NCBI RefSeq assembly: GCF_020026915.1
Contig: NZ_JAINUY010000003.1
Location: 62,001 to 126,000, forward strand
From: Flavobacterium potami
GTDB lineage: Bacteria; Bacteroidota; Bacteroidia; Flavobacteriales; Flavobacteriaceae
DNA length: 64,000 nt
Direction of reading: 5' to 3'
Part shown: one piece after another, positions 1 through 7,560 of the stretch
Position numbering within the stretch: position 1 is the first letter of the stretch
Layout of the letters: each line of letters begins with the position of its first letter
Made by a program: the position numbers and the translations under genes
The notes under the pieces: generated by a model
What the model was told of the DNA's origin: nothing
Database searches by the model: none
Seen by the model: the letters and a program-made list of their open reading frames with translations, nothing else

Positions 1-387
1 TGAAGCAACGATTATCCAAGAGAAATGCGTAGCCATCCATTCATTAAAATCGGTATAGTCGAATGAAGTATTTTTTGTATTTGCAAATGTATCGATATGA
101 TAATAATGATATAATACACCATAAAGTGTTGCTAAAACCACAACCAAAGAAAGAGGTTTAAAATGTCTGACACGTTTTCCTTCTATAAATTCACGTACAG
201 AATTTCCTGGTCTTGTAAATAATTGTTTTAGAGAATACGTAATTCCTTTATCAAAATGCAATAAACCATGCTGAATATCATGCCATAAAAAATGAATATT
301 TATTTTATGTGTTTCGGCAGATTGCCCGCAATTATTACAATAATGCCCTTTAAAAACCTGATGACAATTTTTGCATATTATTTCCAT
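1..387 (-). CDS. DUF3667-type membrane protein, 3' end cut by window edge
   Basis: The reading frame starts with ATG at 387 and stays open for 129 codons to the window edge, so the C-terminal part is missing. The N-terminus has two CxxC pairs (Cys5/Cys8 and Cys17/Cys20) forming a small zinc ribbon, then a hydrophilic stretch, then hydrophobic segments around residues 73-85 and near the cut end. This layout, a CxxC ribbon followed by several membrane helices, matches the DUF3667 family common in Flavobacterium. The function of the family is unknown. It would be an inner-membrane protein. The next gene upstream, also leftward, ends at a terminator, so this is probably a separate transcript. Confidence 0.7.
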   Translation of the reverse strand, partial: MEIICKNCHQVFKGHYCNNCGQSAETHKINIHFLWHDIQHGLLHFDKGITYSLKQLFTRPGNSVREFIEGKRVRHFKPLSLVVVLATLYGVLYHYYHIDTFANTKNTSFDYTDFNEWMATHFSWIIVAS

Positions 388-440
388 AAAACAATTGGTT
401 TAAAGGTTTTTAGTATCAATTCTTTCAAAATAAAAATAAT

Positions 441-474
441 AAAAAAACGCATATTAAATTTAATATGCGTTTTT
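441..474 (-). terminator. Rho-independent terminator of the sigma/anti-sigma operon
   Basis: A perfect 24-nt palindrome (447-470) is flanked by an A tract on the left and T residues on the right. Read leftward, it follows the stop codon of the anti-sigma gene and ends in a run of T. The T residues on the other side mean it could also work rightward. Confidence 0.75.
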
Positions 475-496
475 CGTTTTTATGAAAGAGTTAAGT

Positions 497-1285
497 TTAA
501 ACTTTTCCTAAAGTATAAAGTTGTTCCATTGTTGGTGTTAGACTTCCACCGGCTGGTTCCAAAGTGATTCCGAAAGCTTCTGCTGAATCTGTTTGACTTA
601 CAGCAAAGATTTTTTGAGTATTTCCTTCAAAATTATCCAATAAACCAATACTTGTTGGCGTAAGTACTGGACTTAGTTTTAAAGACCAAACCTGATAAAC
701 CATTCCTTTTGGTGGAGTTGGTAAACCTGCAGCATCAATATAAGTCGTTTTTGTTTCCTGATTCCAATATACTTTTGCGAAAGATTTTGGAGAAACAGCC
801 TGACCTCCAAGAGTAACACCTGTATTTTTGATGTCTCTAACGATATTTAAGCTTTTCTTGATTTCTTTATTTTCCTGACCTAAATAAGCATAATCTCTTT
901 GGATTTTATTTTTTTCATTTCCAACAGTAGAAATCGCTTCTTTTGTTTTTGTCAGTTCCATAGTTTGATATCCTAAACCAAGCAATAATAAAACTGCCGC
1001 GGCCCAACCCACATATTGAGACCAGTTTGAAGCAGGTTTCATATCGACTACCTTGCCGTGTTTAAGTTCCAAACGAGCTTTAATCTTCTCAAAATTCTCC
1101 ACAGAGTGGAAAGGTGAGAAGCTAGATGATAAAGCAATTACGGCTTTTTCTATCGAAATAATTTCCTGATCAACTTCAGGTGTCTTTTTTGCCAATTCAG
1201 CTATCTCTAGGTTTTCTTTCTCGCTTAATAAGCCATAAACGTACAACTCTAGAATTCCTGATTCTATATATTCTTGTGCTTCCAT
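497..1285 (-). CDS. RskA-type anti-sigma factor
   Basis: 262-residue membrane protein. The N-terminal 80 residues form the cytoplasmic sigma-binding part, with a helical 'ELYVYGLLSEKE' start typical of these proteins. One membrane helix lies at about 91-107, followed by a short coiled-coil-like linker. The C-terminal periplasmic RskA domain runs from about 155 to 262 and includes 'MVYQVWSLK' and 'AFGITLEPAGGS', hallmarks of the anti-sigma-K family. The start codon overlaps the stop codon of the upstream sigma gene (TAATG), so the two are translationally coupled. By family knowledge it holds the sigma factor inactive at the membrane. The signal that releases it cannot be read from sequence. 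Confidence 0.88.
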   Translation of the reverse strand: MEAQEYIESGILELYVYGLLSEKENLEIAELAKKTPEVDQEIISIEKAVIALSSSFSPFHSVENFEKIKARLELKHGKVVDMKPASNWSQYVGWAAAVLLLLGLGYQTMELTKTKEAISTVGNEKNKIQRDYAYLGQENKEIKKSLNIVRDIKNTGVTLGGQAVSPKSFAKVYWNQETKTTYIDAAGLPTPPKGMVYQVWSLKLSPVLTPTSIGLLDNFEGNTQKIFAVSQTDSAEAFGITLEPAGGSLTPTMEQLYTLGKV

Positions 1286-1815
1286 TATATTTTTAAATAA
1301 TTACGTAAATCGTTAATACAGTTTCTGTTTTGTGTTTTGATAGTTCCCAGTGGCACTGCCAATTCTTCTGAAGCTTCTTGCTGGGTATATCCTTTAAAGA
1401 ATAATAAATTAATGATCTCAATACATTTTGGTTTTAGTTTTTTTACGAAATCCTGAATTCCAATTGCATCAAGCTTGTGGGATAATTTATTGCTCTCATC
1501 TAACAGATTTACGAAATTATCTGAGGAAAGGTTTTTTTGGCTGTTATTAAAATTTTTTGAACGGAGTTTATCAATCGAAGTATTTCGAGCAATATTAAGG
1601 ATCCACGTGTAAAATCGTCCTTTACTTTCGTTATAAGAATCGATGTTTTTCCAGATTTTTACAAAGACATCTTGTAAGACATCTTCTGCTTCTTCGCGAT
1701 TTTTGATTAAGACATGAATGACGGAAAATAAACTTTTAGAATACATATCATATAAATGTGTAAAAGCTTTTTCGTCTTTTTTGTAGATTAAAACTAACAA
1801 TTCTTCTTGACTCAT
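1285..1815 (-). CDS. ECF RNA polymerase sigma factor (SigK/RpoE-like)
   Basis: 176 residues, the usual size for ECF sigma factors. Region 2 (about 20-90) contains 'EEAEDVLQDVFVKIW' and the -10 recognition part 'FYTWILNIARN'. Region 4 (about 125-175) has the helix-turn-helix 'YTQQEASEELAVPLGTIKT'. It overlaps its cognate anti-sigma gene by one base, so it is the first gene of a two-gene regulatory operon. Such pairs usually drive their own promoter. The 270 bp upstream are A/T-rich with no clear primary-sigma promoter, which would fit self-driven expression (inference). Target genes are unknown. Confidence 0.9.
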   Translation of the reverse strand: MSQEELLVLIYKKDEKAFTHLYDMYSKSLFSVIHVLIKNREEAEDVLQDVFVKIWKNIDSYNESKGRFYTWILNIARNTSIDKLRSKNFNNSQKNLSSDNFVNLLDESNKLSHKLDAIGIQDFVKKLKPKCIEIINLLFFKGYTQQEASEELAVPLGTIKTQNRNCINDLRNYLKI

Positions 1816-2086
1816 AGATTTGGATTTTTAAGTTTAAACATTAAAAGTTAGACGTTTTTGGTTACTTGTTATAAAGGTAAATTATTTTTTTTGGATTTTT
1901 TTTATTTTTTTTTGTAGTCCAAACCCTAGAGAAATAAGGAGTTTTGAAAAAAAGATGATTTTTTTTACATTTTTTTAAAACCAAAAACAATCCAATTACG
2001 TAAATGATTTTATAAGCGTGAGAATGATCTTAGAAAAAAGCTGATTAATAAAAGTGTTTTTTTATTCTAATTAGAAAAGATAAGTT

Positions 2087-2218
2087 ATGGATAGTAAAAT
2101 AATCAAAATATTAATAGTTGGATTAACGACAGTTTTAGCTTTGAGCATTTTTACTAAAAATGATTTTTTAAAAGATGTTGTCAAGTCAAGCAGTTTAAAA
2201 TCTGCCGTAATAAAGTAA
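2087..2218 (+). CDS. Possible 43-aa single-pass membrane peptide
   Basis: ATG at 2087, stop at 2216-2218. The peptide begins MDSKIIKILIVGLTTVLAL: a short positively charged start, one hydrophobic helix (about residues 5-21), then a lysine/serine-rich tail. There is no recognised family. It lies divergent from the ECF sigma gene and just ahead of a second micro-ORF. A plausible membrane helix and tight spacing support it. Its short length and lack of known homologues argue for caution. Confidence 0.35.
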   Translation: MDSKIIKILIVGLTTVLALSIFTKNDFLKDVVKSSSLKSAVIK

Positions 2219-2238
2219 TTGTATAAAAATAACGCAAC

Positions 2239-2307
2239 ATGAATTTTTTAAAAATATTCGTTTTACTTGCTTTTGTTCTATTGTTTATCACGATGTATAA
2301 ACAATAA
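2239..2307 (+). CDS. Possible 22-aa hydrophobic peptide
   Basis: ATG at 2239, stop at 2305-2307. It encodes MNFLKIFVLLAFVLLFITMY plus two residues, almost entirely one hydrophobic helix. It starts 20 bp after the stop of the 43-aa ORF, so the two could be co-transcribed. It resembles the small hydrophobic peptides often missed in annotation, but nothing in the sequence proves translation. Confidence 0.25.
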   Translation: MNFLKIFVLLAFVLLFITMYKQ

Positions 2308-2369
2308 TAGTAGCAGCTGTTCTTAAGATTTTGATAAAGTAAATTAGTAATTTTTAATAGTTGATGCAC

Positions 2370-2396
2370 TCGGACTTCCAATCCGAAGATTTTTTT
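2370..2396 (+). terminator. Hairpin with T run, resembling a tRNA anticodon arm
   Basis: A 5-bp stem TCGGA/TCCGA (2370-2374 and 2382-2386) encloses a 7-base loop CTTCCAA and is followed within 4 bases by six T. It could end transcription of the two micro-ORFs. The geometry and loop (a TCC triplet after two pyrimidines) also match a tRNA-Gly anticodon arm, but no acceptor or T arm follows, so it is not a functional tRNA. Confidence 0.35.
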
Positions 2397-2586
2397 AATA
2401 TGTCACAACGATTACAAAGAGTTTAGATTAGAGAGATACAAGCCATTTGAAAATATTTTGAAGCAAGTTTGACATAATAGGGGTTAAAGAGATTTTCATC
2501 ATAACCGGGGCATCAACTTTTTAAAGGTAAAAATATATAAAGATTGCATAATAATTAATTCATGGTTTGATTTGTTTGTATGGGGG

Positions 2587-2626
2587 GAAGCCTAACGTCT
2601 GATTAACGTTAGGCTTCATTTTTTAT
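2587..2626 (+). terminator. Strong Rho-independent terminator
   Basis: An 11-bp perfect stem (2587-2597 with 2607-2617) is followed by ATTTTTTATTT. It is oriented rightward and has no annotated gene within 270 bp upstream, which hints at a short non-coding transcript or read-through from the micro-ORFs. Read leftward it lacks a T run. Confidence 0.7.
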
Positions 2627-2708
2627 TTAACTTTTGATTGGCAAAAATTAAGACAACAAAATAGTTTTAATGAAATGGATTTTAGCTAATTTTATAAAAA
2701 ATTATCAG

Positions 2709-3287
2709 ATGAAAAATATAGCAATTTTAGTTTGCAGTGCATTATTTATGATTGCCTCGCAAGTTCAGGCTCAAACGAGCCATAAACCTAAAAAAGAAAT
2801 TATGGCAAAACAAAACATTTACCAGTTTAAAGTAGAAGATTTATCAGGAGATACTTTTGACTTTGCATCTTTAAAAGGAAAAAAAATAATGATTGTCAAT
2901 ACCGCTTCAAAATGTGGATTAACACCTCAATACAAAGATTTGGAAGCAATCTACAAAGAGTATAAAGACAAAGGTTTCGTAATTGTTGGTTTCCCGGCAA
3001 ACAATTTTGCTTCTCAGGAACCTGGAACAGCTAAAGAAATCGAAACATTCTGCCAACAAAATTACGGCGTAACTTTCCCGATGATGAACAAAGTTTCTGT
3101 TAAAGGAAGTGATATGTGTGAAGTTTATAAATTCCTTACCGAAAAATCAAAAAATGGTTTACAAGATTCTGAAGTAGAATGGAATTTTCAAAAATACCTA
3201 ATTAATGAAAAAGGAGAATTAGTAAAGGTTATTAAACCAAAAACGTTACCAACTGATCCTGAAGTAATCAACTGGATAAAAAGTTAA
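2709..3287 (+). CDS. Glutathione peroxidase family protein (secreted or periplasmic)
   Basis: Thiol peroxidase of the glutathione peroxidase fold, reducing hydroperoxides. Motifs: 'NTASKCGLTPQY' with the catalytic Cys at residue 69 from this start, 'GFPANNF', and 'EWNFQKYLI' supplying the Trp and Asn of the active site. I chose the ATG at 2709 because it begins a clean signal peptide, MKNIAILVCSALFMIASQVQAQ. An in-frame ATG at 2670 would add 13 residues ahead of it. Bacterial members usually use thioredoxin-like donors rather than glutathione (family knowledge). It stands alone, with terminators on both sides. Confidence 0.9.
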   Translation: MKNIAILVCSALFMIASQVQAQTSHKPKKEIMAKQNIYQFKVEDLSGDTFDFASLKGKKIMIVNTASKCGLTPQYKDLEAIYKEYKDKGFVIVGFPANNFASQEPGTAKEIETFCQQNYGVTFPMMNKVSVKGSDMCEVYKFLTEKSKNGLQDSEVEWNFQKYLINEKGELVKVIKPKTLPTDPEVINWIKS

Positions 3288-3305
3288 TCTTACTATCTAA
3301 ACCCG

Positions 3306-3349
3306 AAAAATCCACAAATCTGAAAATTTCAAGTTTGTGGATTTTTTTT
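3306..3349 (+). terminator. Terminator after the glutathione peroxidase gene
   Basis: The 10-bp stem AATCCACAAA/TTTGTGGATT (3309-3318 and 3334-3343) is followed by an eight-T run. It starts about 20 bp after the stop codon. Confidence 0.75.
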
Positions 3350-3360
3350 GTTCAGTGCTT

Positions 3361-3391
3361 ACAAAGGGACAAAGGGACAAAGGGACAAAGG
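3361..3391. repeat. Tandem repeat of ACAAAGGG, about 3.9 copies
   Basis: Three full 8-bp units and one 7-bp unit lie head to tail. The same words recur in the inverted repeat at 15731-15825, so this belongs to a dispersed intergenic repeat family rather than to a chance microsatellite. Confidence 0.8.
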
Positions 3392-3480
3392 TTTGTTGAA
3401 ATTAGTACTTACTTTTTTGTGATTTTATTTTTAAAGTATAAAACGCAACGATTTTATACGCTAAACTTATTGAAAACATA

Positions 3481-3541
3481 AAGTTCGCAAAGCTTTGAAA
3501 AAAAACTTTGCGAACTTTGCGTAAATCCTTGCGTTCTTTGC
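3481..3541. repeat. Intergenic inverted repeat between convergent genes
   Basis: The 12-bp perfect arms AAGTTCGCAAAG and CTTTGCGAACTT (3481-3492 and 3506-3517) flank a loop with an A8 tract. They are followed by a degenerate echo, 'CTTTGCGTAAATCCTTGCG' and then TTCTTTGCGG, up to the stop codon of the leftward acetyltransferase gene. It may end leftward transcription. Sequences of this type are common between flavobacterial genes (general knowledge, not checked). Confidence 0.6.
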
Positions 3542-3543
3542 GG

Positions 3544-4041
3544 TTAAACCAAAATCAGCTGCATGAAAACCAAATCCAGCCAATGATCAAATTTATAACC
3601 GACTTCACGTATTGTTCCTGTAGCTACAAACCCGAATTTTTCATGAAAGGCAATACTTCCAGCATTGTCGGCATCTATGGCACCAATCATAACATGGTAT
3701 CCTTGTTCCTTTGCTAGACGAATTAATTCAGTCAAAAGCTTAGAGCCAATTCCTTTTCCAATAATATTGTCAACTACATATACAGAATGTTCAATAGTAT
3801 ATTGGTAACCTATTTTTTCGCGAAACTGTCCGTAACTTCCAAAACCAACTACCTCACCATCTAGATCGGCTACAATAACTGGGAGATTTTTAGCCGTTTT
3901 ATCCTCAAACCATTTTTGTTGTACTTCTAAAGTCTGTATTTCATAGCTATAATTAGCAGTGGTATGTAGAATGGAGTGATTTACAATCTCTAATATTTTT
4001 TGTAAATCGCCTTTTGTTGCTAGTCTTAAAATAATGCTCAT
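3544..4041 (-). CDS. GNAT family N-acetyltransferase (phosphinothricin-acetyltransferase-like)
   Basis: 165 residues covering one GNAT domain. The acetyl-CoA-binding loop is 'IIGKGIGSKLLTELIRLAK' (about 93-111), preceded by the strand 'EHSVYVVD' and followed by 'NAGSIAFHEKFGFVATGTI', the typical last part of the fold. The pattern fits the PAT/YwnH subgroup, which acetylates phosphinothricin-like compounds or the amines of amino-acid analogues. The true substrate is unknown. It starts 15 bp after the stop of the thioredoxin-like gene upstream and is probably co-transcribed with it. Confidence 0.8.
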   Translation of the reverse strand: MSIILRLATKGDLQKILEIVNHSILHTTANYSYEIQTLEVQQKWFEDKTAKNLPVIVADLDGEVVGFGSYGQFREKIGYQYTIEHSVYVVDNIIGKGIGSKLLTELIRLAKEQGYHVMIGAIDADNAGSIAFHEKFGFVATGTIREVGYKFDHWLDLVFMQLILV

Positions 4042-4056
4042 TGGTAATTCTTGTAA

Positions 4057-5232
4057 TTATTTTTTGTTTAGTTCTTTTAATAAAAGATCGGTTTCTTTAG
4101 AATCCCAATCCATTTCTTTTGCTATTGCTTTGGCATTTTTGGCATATTCTAAAGCTTTCTTTTTGTCTTTTATTTTGTTGTATAGCTTGGCTTCAAGCAA
4201 ATTTCCATCATAAGAATTGTTAAGTTCTAAAGAATGATTGACCCAAAAAATGGCTTTTTTCAAGCTTTCGGTGTCATTAATATGCTTAAAATATGTATTT
4301 CCGATTTCTTTTAGAAAACTGGCGTCATTCCAAACTAGCTTTTGAGTGTCTTCTAAAGTTACCTTTTTATAAAAATCCCATTTTTCTGTTCTTTCTGCCA
4401 GCGTCAAATCATATTTAAAAACTAAAGAATCCGTTTTTTGAAGGTGTATAGATTTTGCAACTTCTCTTTGTTTATAATAATTGATAGTATCCAAATTATC
4501 AACCAACGGACGAAGTAATTCATTTACTATACTTTCAATTTTACGATCTATTCGATTTTGAGAAGCAACAGCAGCAAACTCTTTTTGATGATTTAAAACA
4601 AATTGAAATTCTCTTGATTTAATATCAGTTACACCATTTGCAATAACTCTCCAGTTTAATTCACTAACCAATTGTTTGTCAGATTGTGTATTTAGATAAG
4701 TATGCGTTGCTGGAGATAGTTCTGTTCTATCTTTCCCTTTTTTTAAAGTATTCAAATAAGTGAAAAATTTATCAGAATTACTAGGGTCTGACATAAACTC
4801 TTTCTCTAAAAACGGTAACTGCATCTTTGGATTTAAAGAATAATTCAATTCACTTAAAAATTCTGCCTTTTTCATTTCTCCTTTCAAAGCATAAATTAAA
4901 TTTTCGTTTACATCTAAAAATAAAAAAGTCGGAAGTGATTTTGTATTGAATTTAGCTTTTAAAGCGATTCCTTCTTCTTTTTCAATATTTTTATAAGTAC
5001 AGACAAAATTTTTACTTAAAAAATCTTTTACAGTCTGATCACTCAAAACTTCACTCTTCATCAAATTACAATGCGGACACCAATCTGCGTACAACATTAC
5101 AAAAAGAGGTTTTCCTTCTTTTTTGGCCATTTCTAAAGCTGTCTTGTACGGAACATCAACAGGAACAAATTGATTTTGAGAAATTACAGTTTGAAAAGCA
5201 ACAGATAAAAAAAGTATAAATAAGAAACGCAT
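4057..5232 (-). CDS. Secreted thioredoxin-fold protein with C-terminal helical repeats
   Basis: 391 residues. A signal peptide (about 1-19) is followed by a thioredoxin domain (about 25-135) with the redox pair Cys52/Cys55 in 'YADWCPHCNLM' and the cis-Pro loop 'KSLPTFLFLD'. The remaining 250 residues are helical and end in TPR-like sequence ('YDGNLLEAKLYNKIKDKKKA'). It probably acts as a periplasmic disulfide reductase or isomerase. The 'thioredoxin plus helical tail' layout is common in Bacteroidota, but partners are unknown. Confidence 0.8.
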   Translation of the reverse strand: MRFLFILFLSVAFQTVISQNQFVPVDVPYKTALEMAKKEGKPLFVMLYADWCPHCNLMKSEVLSDQTVKDFLSKNFVCTYKNIEKEEGIALKAKFNTKSLPTFLFLDVNENLIYALKGEMKKAEFLSELNYSLNPKMQLPFLEKEFMSDPSNSDKFFTYLNTLKKGKDRTELSPATHTYLNTQSDKQLVSELNWRVIANGVTDIKSREFQFVLNHQKEFAAVASQNRIDRKIESIVNELLRPLVDNLDTINYYKQREVAKSIHLQKTDSLVFKYDLTLAERTEKWDFYKKVTLEDTQKLVWNDASFLKEIGNTYFKHINDTESLKKAIFWVNHSLELNNSYDGNLLEAKLYNKIKDKKKALEYAKNAKAIAKEMDWDSKETDLLLKELNKK

Positions 5233-5339
5233 GTTAAGATTGGCTTTTAATAATTATTCGATTTTACAAATATATTTCCTTTTTCGGGAAACAGCCTTAA
5301 TATATTCCTAATTATAATTTAAATGAACTGCGAAGTTTG

Positions 5340-5347
5340 TAACTTTG
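5340..5347 (+). promoter_or_regulatory. Candidate -7 box of the menD promoter
   Basis: TAACTTTG matches the Bacteroidota -7 consensus TAnnTTTG, about 60 bp before the menD start. No good TTG lies at the expected distance, so support is moderate. Confidence 0.4.
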
Positions 5348-5409
5348 TAAGCAACAAGAAGAGAAATCAGATTGCCGATTTTCTCTAAAAAAAGTAATAC
5401 ACGACCAGA

Positions 5410-7071
5410 ATGATTTACCCCAAAATAGCGCTTGCTCAAAGCATTATCGAGATTTTATCGGCCAAAGGCATTGTCAATATAATTATTTCTCCAGGATCAA
5501 GAAATGCACCTTTAACTATCGGATTTGCACAAAATCCAAATTTTAAATGTTACAGTATTGCAGACGAGCGCTGTGCCGCTTTTTTTGCTTTAGGAATTGC
5601 ACAGCAAACCAAACAGCCAACAGCTGTCGTTTGTACTTCAGGATCAGCTTTGTTGAACTATTATCCAGCTTTAGCAGAGGCATTTTACAGCCAGATTCCC
5701 TTAATCGTTATTTCTGCCGATCGTCCGCAGAGTAAGATTGACATTGGCGATGGACAAACGATTCGTCAGGAAAATGTTTTTGCAAATCATTCTGTTTTCA
5801 ATGCTAATCTGACGGAAGAAGCTTCAGAAGAAAATGATTTAAAAATCAATTTGGCAATTGAAACTTCGATCCGATTAAAAGGTCCGGTTCACATCAATGC
5901 TCCTTTTGAGGAACCATTGTACGAAACGACGGAAGAACTTTCTGTAAAGTCTAAAATTACAAATCAGGAAGAAGAAGTTGCTGTAAAATCAATTGAAAAC
6001 ATAGAAGAAATTGTTTCAATTTGGAACACTACAAAGCGAAAACTAATTTTAGTTGGAGTTAATGAAGCAAATGCTATTGATAAACAAATTATTGAAAATT
6101 TAGCTTCAGATCCTTCAGTTGTAGTTTTAACAGAAACGACTTCTAATTTACATCATCCCAATTTTATTAATTCAATAGATACTTTAATAACACCATTTGA
6201 TGATTCTGATTTTAAAGAATTTAACCCTGAAGTTTTAGTCACTTTTGGAGGGATGGTAGTTTCAAAAAGAATTAAAGGATTTTTGAGAAAATACAAACCT
6301 AAACATCATTGGCATATCGATACTTTACGTGCCTATGATACATTTGGTGCATTGACAAAACATTTTGAAATGCAGCCAAATGATTTCTTTACTGATTTGC
6401 TTTCAAAAACTACTTTTGTAAAAAGTAAATACTTCCAAAATATTGACGCAGTTTACAAAGAAAGGTTAATTAAAAAAGAAAACTACTTAAATAAAATAGG
6501 ATTTTCTGATTTCAAAGTATTTGAAAAAGTAATAGAATCTCTTCCAAAAAATAGCATTTTTCAAATTAGTAATAGTTCAGCAATTCGTTATGCTCAATTA
6601 ATTGATATAGATGAGTCTATCGAAGTTTTCTGCAATCGTGGTACGAGCGGTATAGACGGAAGTACTTCAACAGCAATTGGAGCAGCTGTCGCAAATGAAA
6701 AACAAACGGTGTTCGTAACTGGTGATATTGGTTTTTTGTATGATAGTAATGCTTTGTGGAATTCTTATATTCCTAAAAACTTCAAAATTATTTTGGTGAA
6801 TAATGGAGGAGGAGGAATTTTTAGGATTCTTCCAGGACATGAAGAAAAACCAGTTTTTAACACTTACTTTGAAACCTCGCACAACTTAACTGCCGAGCAT
6901 TTAGCTAAGATGTATAAGATGAATTATTTCACTTCAAATGATGCTATTTCTCTGGAGAACGGATTGAAATCACTATATCAATCTGATGACGTGCCGTCAA
7001 TTTTAGAGATTTTTACACCAACATTGGAGAATGATTTAATACTAAAACAATACTTTAAAAGTCTTTATTGA
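5410..7071 (+). CDS. menD: 2-succinyl-5-enolpyruvyl-6-hydroxy-3-cyclohexene-1-carboxylate synthase
   Basis: ThDP-dependent enzyme of menaquinone synthesis. It joins isochorismate with the succinic semialdehyde unit derived from 2-oxoglutarate. The 553 residues match the family length. Motifs are 'IISPGSRNAPLTIGF' near residue 25, 'DERCAAFFALGIAQ' with the ThDP-activating Glu region, and the ThDP/Mg motif 'GDIGFLYDSNALW' followed by 'NNGGGGIFRILPG'. It opens the menaquinone region, with DUF2853 next and menB, menA and menC 3.6-7.6 kb downstream. The isochorismate synthase gene often found upstream in relatives is not adjacent here. Confidence 0.95.
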   Translation: MIYPKIALAQSIIEILSAKGIVNIIISPGSRNAPLTIGFAQNPNFKCYSIADERCAAFFALGIAQQTKQPTAVVCTSGSALLNYYPALAEAFYSQIPLIVISADRPQSKIDIGDGQTIRQENVFANHSVFNANLTEEASEENDLKINLAIETSIRLKGPVHINAPFEEPLYETTEELSVKSKITNQEEEVAVKSIENIEEIVSIWNTTKRKLILVGVNEANAIDKQIIENLASDPSVVVLTETTSNLHHPNFINSIDTLITPFDDSDFKEFNPEVLVTFGGMVVSKRIKGFLRKYKPKHHWHIDTLRAYDTFGALTKHFEMQPNDFFTDLLSKTTFVKSKYFQNIDAVYKERLIKKENYLNKIGFSDFKVFEKVIESLPKNSIFQISNSSAIRYAQLIDIDESIEVFCNRGTSGIDGSTSTAIGAAVANEKQTVFVTGDIGFLYDSNALWNSYIPKNFKIILVNNGGGGIFRILPGHEEKPVFNTYFETSHNLTAEHLAKMYKMNYFTSNDAISLENGLKSLYQSDDVPSILEIFTPTLENDLILKQYFKSLY

Positions 7072-7158
7072 TTTGAAAGAAAAATTGTGTTAAAATAATT
7101 GTTTTACTACTTCCTTTGCTCTATTTTTGGTTCAATAAAAACCACTTAATTTTATGTT

Positions 7159-7500
7159 ATGAGTAAGAGAGAAGAATTAATTGAGAAGTACACTAAAGAT
7201 TTGAAGGAAAAATGCGGGATTATTGCAGACGCCGATTTACTGAAGAAAATTACTATTGCTTGCGGGCCTGCAATTTACAATGATGACGCATCTACAGTTG
7301 CATCTTCACAACAATCTGAATTAGATACAGTAAAAAACAATTATTTAATTAAAAAATTAGGTTTAAAAGATGGTCCAGAATTAACTGCCGGAATTGATGT
7401 AGTTATGGAAAAATATGGTAAATCGAATAAGCACAAGTATAGAGCAGTAGTATATTATTTATTGACAGTGCATTTCAAAAAAGAAAGTATTTATAAATAA
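7159..7500 (+). CDS. DUF2853 family protein
   Basis: 113-residue soluble, charged protein beginning MSKREELIEKYTKDLKEKCG, which fits the DUF2853 family (function unknown). Helical throughout, with no signal peptide or membrane segment. It lies 87 bp after menD on the same strand and ends at a strong terminator, so it may share the menD transcript. Nothing in it suggests a direct role in menaquinone chemistry. Confidence 0.8.
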   Translation: MSKREELIEKYTKDLKEKCGIIADADLLKKITIACGPAIYNDDASTVASSQQSELDTVKNNYLIKKLGLKDGPELTAGIDVVMEKYGKSNKHKYRAVVYYLLTVHFKKESIYK

Positions 7501-7510
7501 TTTAATAAAT

Positions 7511-7541
7511 AAAAAGCGCCTCGTAAAAAAGGCGCTTTTGT
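7511..7541. terminator. Bidirectional terminator after DUF2853
   Basis: AAAAGCGCCT/AGGCGCTTTT (7512-7521 and 7530-7539) is a 10-bp stem with A and T flanks. It sits between the convergent DUF2853 gene and the M28 peptidase gene and can serve both. Confidence 0.75.
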
Positions 7542-7560
7542 TATTTATGCATTCTTAATT

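Larger units (their letters stand above)
1816..2669. other. 854-bp intergenic region with two small ORFs and two hairpins
   Basis: This stretch between the leftward sigma gene and the rightward peroxidase gene has no ORF of normal size. It contains two rightward micro-ORFs (2087-2218 and 2239-2307), a tRNA-anticodon-arm-like hairpin with a T run (2370-2396) and a strong rightward terminator (2587-2626). The 190 bp between the two hairpins hold no usable ORF. A short non-coding transcript ending at the terminator is possible but not shown. Confidence 0.5.

Noticed and set aside
3361..3391. CRISPR-like array
   Set aside because: The unit is 8 bp with no spacers and no cas genes nearby.
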